In this document: positions 1-5,729 of the stretch, one piece after another
Layout: each line of letters begins with the position of its first letter
How positions within the stretch are numbered: the stretch's first letter is position 1
Source: Chloroflexota bacterium
GTDB lineage: Bacteria > Chloroflexota > UBA6077
DNA: 6,252 nt
Reading direction: 5' to 3'
Assembly: GCA_021788565.1 (NCBI GenBank)
Contig: JAJYKO010000356.1
Location: forward strand, 1-6,252
Notes under the pieces: generated by a model
What the model was told of the DNA's origin: nothing
Seen by the model: only the letters and a program-made list of their open reading frames with translations
The model's database searches: none
Made by a program: the position numbers and the translations under genes

Positions 1-485
1 ATCAGGACGGCAAGATAGCGAGCCTGAGCCGGTATCGTGGCAAGGTGGTTGCGCTTACCTTTCTGTATACTAGCTGCCCGGATGTGTGTCCAATCATAGC
101 TAACACGTTTCGTCAGACGTACGACAAGCTGGGCGACGCCCGCCAGAAGCTGGAATTTGTGGCCGTGACCGTCGATCCGCGGCGGGATACCGTCCAGCGC
201 ATAGATGAGTACCTGAATACCCAGGGCCTGCGGGGCAAACTGAACTATCTTACTGGTAGCCACGACAGCTTGGAGAAGGTGTGGAGCGCCTATGCCATAG
301 GTGTGTCACGCGCGACCCCGATCCTTGGCCGGAATGGCATTAGCGCGACCTACGAAGTATCGCATACTGTCGCCGTCTATTTGATCGATGCTCAAGGGAG
401 AGAGCGGACTCTGATCCCGAGCTACAAGTTCAACGCCGACCAGTTGATCAATGAAATGCGCCCGCTGATATCCGAGGCCAATTAG
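1..485 (+). CDS. SCO1/SenC family copper chaperone for cytochrome c oxidase assembly (5' end missing)
   Basis: The reading frame is open from base 3 to the TAG at 483-485, giving 160 residues; the N-terminus, where a membrane anchor or lipoprotein signal would normally be, lies outside the window. The visible part is a thioredoxin-like SCO domain. It starts with the usual DGK...L..YRGKVV strand and has FLYTSCPDVCP, whose two cysteines (codons 75-77 and 87-89) are the CxxxC copper ligands. The third ligand is the His in YEVSHTVAVYLID (codon 363-365). All three ligands are present, so the protein should be functional. SCO proteins act on the outer face of the cytoplasmic membrane, delivering copper to the CuA site of cytochrome c oxidase subunit II or reducing its cysteines. 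The next gene is ctaG, another oxidase assembly factor, 36 bases downstream on the same strand, which supports an oxidase operon. The GTG at 45 falls inside the domain and is not the start. Confidence 0.93.
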   Translation, partial: QDGKIASLSRYRGKVVALTFLYTSCPDVCPIIANTFRQTYDKLGDARQKLEFVAVTVDPRRDTVQRIDEYLNTQGLRGKLNYLTGSHDSLEKVWSAYAIGVSRATPILGRNGISATYEVSHTVAVYLIDAQGRERTLIPSYKFNADQLINEMRPLISEAN

Positions 486-521
486 GGGGTTGGAGAACTG
501 AGCGCGGAGCTTTCGGCGTTC

Positions 522-1442
522 TTGCGGTCGTGGGATTGGGATCCGACCGTTATCTCCATGATTGCCCTCTCGGTCGGTCTTTACCTGACGGGGTGGTGGC
601 GCATCAAGCGACACAGTTCTTCCCACTCAGTGCTGCCCACCTGGCGATTATGGTGTTTCTTGCTTGGTCTCGCCACTATCTGGGTGGCGTTGCTGTCTCC
701 CATCGGAGTCTATGACGACCTCTTCTTCTTCATTCACATGATTCAGCATTTGCTGCTTATGCTTCTCGCCGCGCCGTTGCTGCTGTTGGGCGCTCCTCTG
801 CTCCCGATGTTGTGGGCCTTTCCGCGCGACATCAGGGTGGGAGTGGGAAGGCTGTTCGCGCCCGGTCTGATTCACACCGTCTTCAGCACCCTGACGCACC
901 CAGCAGTGGCAGTCACCCTGTACTGCCTCGTGGAGTCCGTTTGGCACATACCCCGGTTCTACGATGCCGCCCAGGGGCGGACACTAACCCACAACCTGGA
1001 GCACGCCATCTTCCTCGGCGCCGCGCTGCTGTTCTGGTGGCCCGTGATCCACCCTGCCGGCGGGCGGCGCCGCCTTAGCTATGCGGCTGGCGTGGTCTAC
1101 TTTCTGCCGCCAATGCTGGTGGGAACCTTGATCGGGGCGCTGCTCACCTTTGCCCCTCGTCCCCTCTACTCGTACTACGAGCACGTGCCTCGAGTCTGGG
1201 GCATTTCTGTGCTGCAGGATCAGCAGCTGGCGGGACTCATCATGTGGGTTCCCGGTGGGCTCGCCTTCCTGGTGCCGGTCTTCGTCTTTCTGGTACTCGT
1301 GTTGAGCGAATCCCCGCCTGACGAGCCCACTGTGAGCGGTGGGGATGAAGAGGTTGATGGGGCCAAGTCATGGTCTGGGCAGGATTGCGCAGCGGAAACT
1401 TCCGACCATTCCGAAACCGCGAATGGGCTCACGCGAGAATAG
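522..1442 (+). CDS. ctaG: Cytochrome c oxidase assembly factor CtaG (caa3_CtaG family membrane protein)
   Basis: This 306-residue integral membrane protein has about seven hydrophobic segments (roughly residues 9-24, 41-58, 68-92, 117-136, 158-176, 188-210 and 234-262). It matches the Bacillus-type caa3_CtaG family, not the unrelated Cox11 proteins also called CtaG. Family hallmarks are the W-D-P start (residues 4-8), HMIQHLLLM with H72 and H76 followed by APLLLLGAP, HNLEHAIFLGAALLFWWP with H157 and H161, and QQLAGLIMWVPGGL in the last helix. Histidines near membrane faces are consistent with a metal-related role. The family is needed for caa3 oxidase formation, but its exact chemistry is unsettled. 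The tail (residues 263-306) is acidic, hydrophilic and probably disordered. The TTG at 522 is the best fit to the family N-terminus, although its nearest GGAG (506-509) lies a long 12 bases away. A CTG at 498, with GGGGG at 485-489, is an alternative. The frame is the same as that of the SCO gene, so coupling or read-through of the SCO stop codon is conceivable. Confidence 0.92.
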   Translation: MRSWDWDPTVISMIALSVGLYLTGWWRIKRHSSSHSVLPTWRLWCFLLGLATIWVALLSPIGVYDDLFFFIHMIQHLLLMLLAAPLLLLGAPLLPMLWAFPRDIRVGVGRLFAPGLIHTVFSTLTHPAVAVTLYCLVESVWHIPRFYDAAQGRTLTHNLEHAIFLGAALLFWWPVIHPAGGRRRLSYAAGVVYFLPPMLVGTLIGALLTFAPRPLYSYYEHVPRVWGISVLQDQQLAGLIMWVPGGLAFLVPVFVFLVLVLSESPPDEPTVSGGDEEVDGAKSWSGQDCAAETSDHSETANGLTRE

Positions 1443-1483
1443 CGACGAGGAACCGGGCCACGAAATGCGTGTGCCAAACCGGG

Positions 1484-1489
1484 TATAAT
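1484..1489 (+). promoter_or_regulatory. Putative -10 element (TATAAT) upstream of the beta-hydroxyacid dehydrogenase gene
   Basis: There is an exact TATAAT 64 bases before the chosen ATG, in a gap free of coding sequence. No good -35 hexamer is visible about 17 bases upstream (CGAAAT at 1461-1466) and there is no extended -10 TG. Transcription would begin near 1496, just before the hairpin at 1503-1528. The evidence is a single perfect hexamer plus suitable placement. Confidence 0.5.
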
Positions 1490-1502
1490 GCCGTCATTCA
1501 AG

Positions 1503-1528
1503 GATCCCGCGGTGAAAGCCGCGGGATC
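1503..1528 (+). repeat. Perfect 10-bp inverted repeat, probable 5'-UTR hairpin
   Basis: GATCCCGCGG (1503-1512) and CCGCGGGATC (1519-1528) are exact reverse complements around the 6-base loop TGAAAG. The stem is mostly G-C and should fold stably. It lies between the TATAAT at 1484 and the ribosome binding site at 1537, so in the transcript it would sit a few bases from the 5' end. Possible roles are protection of the mRNA end, an operator, or an interspersed extragenic palindrome. No T-run follows, so a terminator for ctaG is unlikely. Confidence 0.75.
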
Positions 1529-1536
1529 GACGCGTT

Positions 1537-1543
1537 CAGGAGG
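1537..1543 (+). promoter_or_regulatory. Ribosome binding site that fixes the dehydrogenase start at 1554
   Basis: CAGGAGG is a near-ideal Shine-Dalgarno sequence, 10 bases before the ATG at 1554. It argues against the longer reading frame from an ATG at 1488, which would begin within the -10 box and translate the hairpin. Confidence 0.8.
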
Positions 1544-1553
1544 CGCCGCGCGG

Positions 1554-2435
1554 ATGAGAGTTGGCTTCATTGGCCTCGGCAAGATGGGAAAGCCGATGGC
1601 CATCAATCTGCTGAAACATGGATTCACCCTGACCGTCCATAACAGGAGTCGAGGGGCCGTTGAGGAGTTGGCCGCGATGGGGGCGACCCCAGCTTCTTCG
1701 CCCGCTGCCGTCGCGGACGCCTCCGATGTAGTGCTTACCTGCCTACCGGCACCGGAAGCGGTGGAGCAGGTTTACCTGGGTCCCGACGGGATCATTCAAG
1801 CGACCAGGCAGGGTCAGATCCTGGCAGACCATAGTACAGTCGCTCCCGCCACCAGTCTCAAGATGCTGTCCGCTGCCCTGGAGAAGGGAGCTGGCTTCCT
1901 GGATGCCCCTATCAGCGGCGGAGTGCCCCGAGCCGAGGCAGGTACCTTGACGATCATGGTCGGGGGCGAGGCCGAGGCGTTCGAGCGAGCGAAGCCCGTC
2001 TTCGATGCCCTCGGCGACAAGGTGGTGCTGGTGGGTGGCCCGGGGACCGGCAGCGTGGTCAAGCTTACCAACCAGCTGTTGGTAGGAATACACACGGCCG
2101 CTGCCGTGGAGGCGCTCGTGTTTGGCGCCAAGGCGGGTGCCGACCCGCGAGTCTTGCTGGACGTGATCGGAACCAGCTTCGGGGCGAGCGAGATGTTCAA
2201 CCGCACCGTGCCGATGGTGCTGGAGCGAAAGTTCGAGTCGGCCACCGATGTCCGGATTCTGTGCAAGGACCTTTCGTTGATCACGGGCCTTGGCAAGGAG
2301 CTCTCGGTGAGACTACTGATGGGCGGGCTTGCGGAGCAGCTGTTTGCTGAGGGCAAAGGCCTTGGTCTCGGAAACAACGACATCGTTTCCCTGGTGCAGC
2401 CCCTGGAGCGGATTGCCGGCATCGAGGTAAGGTAG
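1554..2435 (+). CDS. NAD(P)-dependent beta-hydroxyacid dehydrogenase (3-hydroxyisobutyrate dehydrogenase / tartronate semialdehyde reductase family)
   Basis: The protein has 293 residues, the usual length for this cytosolic family, which interconverts 3-hydroxyacids and the corresponding semialdehydes. The N-terminal Rossmann domain begins at residue 1 with MRVGFIGLGKMG, whose GLGKMG (7-12) binds the dinucleotide. The substrate signature DAPISGGVPRAEAGTL lies at 118-132. The catalytic lysine is K170 in GSVVKLTNQ, with N173 nearby, and the helical C-terminal domain has CKDLSLI with K238 and D239. All key residues are intact. The second strand ends VHNRS (28-32), with Asn-Arg where NAD-preferring enzymes often carry an acidic residue, so NADP(H) preference is likely but inferred. 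The substrate cannot be assigned: 3-hydroxyisobutyrate, tartronate semialdehyde, succinic semialdehyde and gamma-hydroxybutyrate relatives all look alike. The gene has its own promoter-like element and ribosome binding site and is separated from larB by 114 bases, so it is probably a single-gene transcript or a leaky first gene. Confidence 0.93.
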   Translation: MRVGFIGLGKMGKPMAINLLKHGFTLTVHNRSRGAVEELAAMGATPASSPAAVADASDVVLTCLPAPEAVEQVYLGPDGIIQATRQGQILADHSTVAPATSLKMLSAALEKGAGFLDAPISGGVPRAEAGTLTIMVGGEAEAFERAKPVFDALGDKVVLVGGPGTGSVVKLTNQLLVGIHTAAAVEALVFGAKAGADPRVLLDVIGTSFGASEMFNRTVPMVLERKFESATDVRILCKDLSLITGLGKELSVRLLMGGLAEQLFAEGKGLGLGNNDIVSLVQPLERIAGIEVR

Positions 2436-2463
2436 CATTCATTTGTTAAATGTGGTAAATACC

Positions 2464-2479
2464 TGGTGATTGGTGATTG
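2464..2479 (+). repeat. Short tandem repeat, TGGTGAT x 2.3
   Basis: TGGTGAT occurs twice without a break (2464-2470 and 2471-2477) and continues for two more bases. The 7-base period lies just upstream of the larB promoter, and its last bases supply the TTG of the putative -35 hexamer. The flanking bases 2440-2463 are A/T-rich and hold only a weak 5-bp palindrome (CATTT-GTT-AAATG, 2440-2452). Confidence 0.6.
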
Positions 2480-2505
2480 TACGAGGCTGGTTCCTGAGGT
2501 ATAAT
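2477..2505 (+). promoter_or_regulatory. Putative sigma70-type promoter for larB
   Basis: TTGTAC (2477-2482) and TATAAT (2500-2505) are separated by exactly 17 bases, the optimal spacing. The -10 box is perfect; the -35 keeps the important TTG. Transcription would start near 2512, giving a leader of about 38 bases before the ATG at 2550. With no other good promoter seen between larB and nfnB, it may also drive nfnAB if polymerase passes the inverted repeat at 3301-3371. Confidence 0.65.
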
Positions 2506-2549
2506 CCTTCGTGGGACTGCCACCATTTAATCCCCCACGTAGAGAGCCA

Positions 2550-3308
2550 ATGGCGCAAAAGGGTAACGAGCAGCGATCCTCCCAAGACGGGCCGGCGATT
2601 GAGAAGGACGGCACTTCCATAGAGTTCGCCCGGCCCGATCTGAACCGGGACAACCGCAAGGGAGTGCCGGAAGTGTTGCTAGCTCAGGGCAAGCGTCACG
2701 AAGACGTACTGAGCATTGCTCGCAGGTTCGTCGACAGCACGGGCCGCTCCATCATCAGCCGGGTAGATGCAGACCTTGTCTTGAAGCTGCGAGCCGTGTT
2801 CGGCGACAGTGACATCCTCGAGCATTCCCCTTCCAGAATGGTAGTGATCAAGCGGCATGGATTTCACCTGCCCCGCACGGGCGGCAGAATCGGGGTGATT
2901 TCCGCCGGAACCTCCGACGTTCCTTTCGCCGAGGAAGCGCGCATCCTGGCCGAGGAGATGGGATGCGACGCTTACCCTGTGTACGACGTCGGCGTGGCCG
3001 GCATCCACCGACTTTTCGAGCCCCTGCAGGGGTTGAGGGAGGCCGGAGTCGACGCCGTGGTCGTAGCGGCCGGCATGGACGGGGCTCTGCCGTCGGTTGT
3101 GGCGGGGCTCGTCGACGTCCCGGTCATCGGCCTTCCCACATCCGTTGGGTACGGACTTGGCGGGAAGGGTGTGGCAGCCCTCATGTCCATGCTTCAGACT
3201 TGCTCACCAGGTCTCGTCGTTGTGAACATCGATAACGGCATCGGAGCCGGTGCGACGGCCGCACTGATTGCCAACCGAATGGCAAGAGCCCGGCGGAACG
3301 AGTGGTGA
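2550..3308 (+). CDS. larB: LarB, nickel pincer cofactor biosynthesis carboxylase/hydrolase
   Basis: LarB acts first in synthesis of the nickel-pincer nucleotide cofactor of lactate racemase. It carboxylates the pyridine ring of nicotinic acid adenine dinucleotide and splits the phosphoanhydride, releasing AMP. The 252-residue protein has the LarB N-terminal region (about 30-75; NRKGVPEVLLAQGK at 35-48, then SR at 70-71). A PurE/AIR-carboxylase-like domain follows: ISAGTSDVPFAEEA (117-130), YDVGVAGIHRL (145-155), VVAAGMDGALPSVVAGLVDVPVIG (171-194), LPTSVGYG (195-202) and VVNIDNGIGAG (224-234). C218 in QTCSPG corresponds to the cysteine reported to form an adduct with the substrate analogue in Lactobacillus LarB. 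The ATG at 2550 lies downstream of the predicted transcription start; the GTG at 2511 would fall on it. AGAGAG (2541-2546) is a weak, close ribosome binding site. The stop codon is inside the 3301-3371 palindrome, which also encodes the last residues. larC, larE and larA are not in the window. Confidence 0.93.
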   Translation: MAQKGNEQRSSQDGPAIEKDGTSIEFARPDLNRDNRKGVPEVLLAQGKRHEDVLSIARRFVDSTGRSIISRVDADLVLKLRAVFGDSDILEHSPSRMVVIKRHGFHLPRTGGRIGVISAGTSDVPFAEEARILAEEMGCDAYPVYDVGVAGIHRLFEPLQGLREAGVDAVVVAAGMDGALPSVVAGLVDVPVIGLPTSVGYGLGGKGVAALMSMLQTCSPGLVVVNIDNGIGAGATAALIANRMARARRNEW

Positions 3309-3371
3309 GTGACGAGTAATGAGTGTTGAGTGGATGCCTTACTCAACACTCATTACTCGTCACTCACCACT
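3301..3371 (+). repeat. Perfect 31-bp inverted repeat spanning the larB stop codon
   Basis: Bases 3301-3331 are the exact reverse complement of 3341-3371, with the 9-base loop GGATGCCTT. Each arm is built from a degenerate 7-base unit: GTGAGTG, ACGAGTA, ATGAGTG, TTGAGTG from 3305. The left arm contains the larB TGA (3306) plus TGA at 3310 and TAA at 3317, closing all three forward frames within 14 bases; by symmetry the reverse strand is closed too. No T-run follows, so it is not a classical intrinsic terminator, though the RNA hairpin would be very stable and could protect or attenuate the larB-nfnAB transcript. It may be a dispersed extragenic element. Confidence 0.92.
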
Positions 3372-3390
3372 GGCTTGCCGGGTGCTCACG

Positions 3391-3396
3391 AAGGAG
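3391..3396 (+). promoter_or_regulatory. Ribosome binding site that fixes the nfnA start at 3405
   Basis: AAGGAG stands 8 bases before the ATG at 3405, a textbook arrangement. The longer in-frame GTG at 3330 begins inside the 31-bp palindrome, has no comparable site and adds 25 residues unlike the family. I see no TATAAT-like promoter between 3309 and 3404. Confidence 0.8.
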
Positions 3397-3404
3397 TTGG
3401 GTTG

Positions 3405-4265
3405 ATGTACCAGATCGTCTATCGCGAGGATCTCGCTCCCCGCATCCACCTGTTTCGAGTTTCCGCTCCATTCGTCGCACGCAAGGCCAGGGCGGGCCAA
3501 TTCATTATCCTGAGGATCGACGAGGAGGGCGAACGTATCCCCCTCACCATCGCCGACTTCGACCGTGAGGCGGGAACGGTGACCGTGGTGTTCATGGAGG
3601 TCGGCAAGACCAGCATGAAGCTGGCGACCCTCCAGGCCGGAGAATCCCTGGTGACATTCGTCGGACCACTGGGCCTTCCGACCGACGCGGAGAAGTTTGG
3701 TACCGTTTGCTGTGTGGGGGGTGGTTTTGGCACCGCGACCATCTACCCCATCGCCCGGGCGATGAAGGAGGCCGGCAACAAGGTCATCTCGGTCATCGGT
3801 TTCCGAAACAGGGACCTGATGTTCTGGGAGGATCAGATGAGGTCCGTGAGCGACGAACTCATCGTGACGACGGACGACGGCAGCTACGGCCGCAAGGGGC
3901 TGGTGACCGAGCCGATCAAAGAGCTGTGCGAGGCAGGCCTCATCGATCGCACCGTGGCGATCGGTCCGATTCCAATGATGAAGTTCGTCTCCAGAACCAC
4001 GCAGCCGTTCCAGGTTCCCACTGTAGTCAGCCTTAATCCCGTCATGGTGGACGGAACGGGCATGTGCGGAGCCTGCAGGGTCTCTGTCGGCGGGGTAACC
4101 CGCTTCGTCTGCGTGGATGGACCCGACTTCGACGGCCATCAGGTGAACTGGGATGAGCTCGCGGCCAGGAATCAGGTGTACAGGGAGAGCGAGAAGCTGG
4201 CCATGGAGAAGTGGCAGTGCACCTCGTGCGCCAACGATCGGCAGCGTGTGGAGGTGCGGATCTGA
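3405..4265 (+). CDS. nfnA: NfnA-type small subunit of NADH-dependent reduced ferredoxin:NADP+ oxidoreductase (FNR-like, FAD and [2Fe-2S])
   Basis: This 286-residue ferredoxin-NADP reductase-like protein binds FAD, NAD(H) and a [2Fe-2S] cluster. In Nfn complexes it holds the bifurcating partner's NAD site. The FAD domain (about 1-95) has the family signature RIPLTIADFD (44-53). The nucleotide domain starts at CCVGGGFGTATIYPIARAMKEAG (102-124) and includes RNRDLMFWED (134-143). The C-terminal cluster region has DGTGMCGACRV, with C221 and C224, and FVCVDGPDFDGH, with C236. Structurally studied Nfn enzymes use three cysteines and one aspartate as ligands, and D216 is a candidate for the aspartate. 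An unusual feature is the tail QCTSC (C272 and C275) close to the C-terminus. The gene overlaps nfnB by one base (TGATG), so the subunits are almost certainly co-translated. Close relatives are annotated as sulfide dehydrogenase (SudB) or dihydroorotate dehydrogenase electron-transfer (PyrK-like) subunits; pairing with the next gene favours Nfn/Sud. Confidence 0.9.
   Translation: MYQIVYREDLAPRIHLFRVSAPFVARKARAGQFIILRIDEEGERIPLTIADFDREAGTVTVVFMEVGKTSMKLATLQAGESLVTFVGPLGLPTDAEKFGTVCCVGGGFGTATIYPIARAMKEAGNKVISVIGFRNRDLMFWEDQMRSVSDELIVTTDDGSYGRKGLVTEPIKELCEAGLIDRTVAIGPIPMMKFVSRTTQPFQVPTVVSLNPVMVDGTGMCGACRVSVGGVTRFVCVDGPDFDGHQVNWDELAARNQVYRESEKLAMEKWQCTSCANDRQRVEVRI
4250..4256 (+). promoter_or_regulatory. 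Ribosome binding site for nfnB inside the 3' end of nfnA
   Basis: GGAGGTG lies 8 bases before the ATG at 4265 and inside the last codons of nfnA. With the TGATG stop/start overlap it indicates translational coupling of the two subunits. It selects 4265 over the in-frame ATG at 4211. Confidence 0.8.
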
Positions 4266-5695
4266 TGGCGAAGCTCGATCTGAACCGACAGCCCATGCCG
4301 GCGCAACCGCCGGATGAGAGAAATAAGAACTTCAGAGAAGTTGCGCTGGGGTACGACAAAGACGCGGCCTTTGCGGAGGCTGGCCGTTGCCTTCAATGCA
4401 AGAATCACCCCTGCACGGAGGGCTGTCCGGTCAACGTGGACATCCCCGAGTTCATCGCCGCACTGCGGGGAGGCGATCTCAATGCAGCCGTCGTTGCCCT
4501 GAAGCGAAAGAACAACCTACCCGCGATCTGTGGCAGGGTGTGCCCCCAGGAGAGTCAGTGCGAGTCCAGGTGTCTGGTGGGAAAGAGGGGCGCTCCCATC
4601 GCCATCGGGCGGCTCGAGCGGTACGTCGCGGACCGGGCGCTCCAGCAGAATGGGACCAGTTCGGGGGACGGGGCTCATTCCAACTCCCTTCCACTCCGAG
4701 GTGCCGGCAAGGTGGCGGTGATTGGCGCAGGCCCCGCTGGCCTCACCTGCGCTGGCGACCTCGCCAGATTGGGCCATAAGGTCACGATCTTCGAAGCACT
4801 GCACCTTCCGGGCGGCGTCCTCACCTACGGCATTCCCGAGTTCCGGCTCCCCAAACAGATAGTCCAGGCCGAGGTAGAGTACGTCAAGTCGCTGGGCGTC
4901 GAGATTCTCTGCGACATGGTCGCGGGTAGGGCGTTCACCGTTGACGAACTGCTGGATGAGTGGGGCTATGACGCCGTGTTCCTCGGCACGGGTGCTGGTC
5001 TTCCGATGTTCATGAACATCCCAGGGGAAAACAGCAACGGCGTTTATTCTGCCAACGAGTATCTCACTCGCGTGAACTTGATGAAGGCCTACATGTTCCC
5101 CGAGTACGATACCCCGGTAATCCGTGGGAAGCGGGTGGCCGTGGTGGGCGGCGGAAACGTGGCGATGGACTCGGTACGCACCGCCAAGAGGCTAGGGGCC
5201 GACCTGGCGGCCATCGTGTACAGGCGCTCCCGCGACGAGATGCCTGCCAGACACGAAGAGGTGGAGCACGCCGAGGAGGAGGGGATCGAGTTCCACCTGC
5301 TGACGAATCCCACCCGGATCATTGCCGACGGGAACAACTGGGTGCGCGGCCTCGAGTGCATAAGCATGGAGTTGGGCGAGCCGGACGCCAGTGGACGCAG
5401 GTCGCCGATCCCCATCGAGGGCTCAGAGCATGTGCTGGACGTCGATACCGTCATCATGGCGCTGGGGACCAGCCCGAATCCTCTGATTCCCAGGAGCACC
5501 AAAGGGCTAGAAGTCAGCCGGCGCGGGACGGTCGTTGCCGACCAGATCACCGGGCAGACTACCAGGGACGGGGTGTACGCGGGCGGTGATGTCGTCACGG
5601 GCGCGGCGACCGTTATCTCAGCCATGGGCGCGGGCAAGCGCGCGGCGGCTGCCATAGACGAATATGTGAAGGCGAAGGTGGTGGCTCGGGCGTAG
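4265..5695 (+). CDS. nfnB: NfnB-type large subunit of NADH-dependent reduced ferredoxin:NADP+ oxidoreductase (GltD/GltA-like flavoprotein)
   Basis: The 476-residue cytosolic protein carries FAD, two [4Fe-4S] clusters and an NADP(H) site. With NfnA it should run the reversible bifurcation 2 NADPH + NAD+ + 2 oxidised ferredoxin to 2 NADP+ + NADH + 2 reduced ferredoxin. Cluster motifs are C42, C45, C50 and C54 (CLQCKNHPCTEGCP) and C89, C93, C99 and C103 (CGRVCPQESQCESRC). The PQE at 94-96 keeps a Glu that may matter because a Glu ligand has been described for one cluster in Nfn structures. The FAD-binding VIGAGPAGL is at 152-160, LPGGVLTYGIPEFRLPK at 181-197, the NADP-binding GGGNVAMDSVRTAKRLGA at 295-312, and the closing FAD motif GVYAGGDVVTGAATV at 436-450. 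The paralogue GltD (glutamate synthase small subunit) has the same fold, and database entries often read NADPH-dependent glutamate synthase, but no GltB is present and the partner is NfnA. The sulfide dehydrogenase SudA is the main alternative name. Confidence 0.92.
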   Translation: MAKLDLNRQPMPAQPPDERNKNFREVALGYDKDAAFAEAGRCLQCKNHPCTEGCPVNVDIPEFIAALRGGDLNAAVVALKRKNNLPAICGRVCPQESQCESRCLVGKRGAPIAIGRLERYVADRALQQNGTSSGDGAHSNSLPLRGAGKVAVIGAGPAGLTCAGDLARLGHKVTIFEALHLPGGVLTYGIPEFRLPKQIVQAEVEYVKSLGVEILCDMVAGRAFTVDELLDEWGYDAVFLGTGAGLPMFMNIPGENSNGVYSANEYLTRVNLMKAYMFPEYDTPVIRGKRVAVVGGGNVAMDSVRTAKRLGADLAAIVYRRSRDEMPARHEEVEHAEEEGIEFHLLTNPTRIIADGNNWVRGLECISMELGEPDASGRRSPIPIEGSEHVLDVDTVIMALGTSPNPLIPRSTKGLEVSRRGTVVADQITGQTTRDGVYAGGDVVTGAATVISAMGAGKRAAAAIDEYVKAKVVARA

Positions 5696-5706
5696 GGCCG
5701 CCCGAG
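5685..5706 (+). terminator. GC-rich hairpin across the nfnB stop codon, possible terminator
   Basis: CTCGGGCG (5685-5692) pairs perfectly with CGCCCGAG (5699-5706) around a 6-base loop that includes the TAG stop codon. The 8-bp stem is strong, but the following bases (TGTCTGGTC) are not a U-tract, so termination would be inefficient or factor-dependent. It could instead serve as a 3' stabilising stem. Confidence 0.45.
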
Positions 5707-5729
5707 TGTCTGGTCAGAGGAGATGTGAC

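Noticed and set aside
1488..1553. Longer N-terminus (22 residues) for the beta-hydroxyacid dehydrogenase from the ATG at 1488
   Set aside because: It would start within the TATAAT box and translate the hairpin; the Rossmann fold begins exactly at the ATG at 1554, which has a strong ribosome binding site.
2440..2452. Small palindrome CATTT-GTT-AAATG after the dehydrogenase as a terminator
   Set aside because: Only 5 A/T-rich base pairs and no T-run; too weak to call.
2511..2549. GTG start at 2511 for larB
   Set aside because: It coincides with the predicted transcription start and adds 13 unconserved residues; ATG 2550 is preferred.
1814..2659. 281-residue open frame on the reverse strand
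   Set aside because: It is antisense to the dehydrogenase and the start of larB, crosses both promoter and gap, is rich in Ser/Arg/Pro, and resembles no family; a GC-rich shadow frame.
3301..3371. CRISPR repeat or insertion sequence end for the 31-bp palindrome
   Set aside because: There is only one copy in the window, no spacers, no transposase gene and no flanking target duplication that I can see.
3330..3404. Longer nfnA from the GTG at 3330
   Set aside because: It begins inside the 31-bp palindrome, without a ribosome binding site; the added residues are translated repeat sequence.
3360..4139. 259-residue open frame on the reverse strand
   Set aside because: Antisense to nfnA, which has strong family motifs; composition is His/Asp/Gly-rich as expected for a shadow frame.
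4211..4264. Longer nfnB from the ATG at 4211
   Set aside because: No ribosome binding site as good as GGAGGTG for 4265, and it would overlap nfnA by 55 bases.
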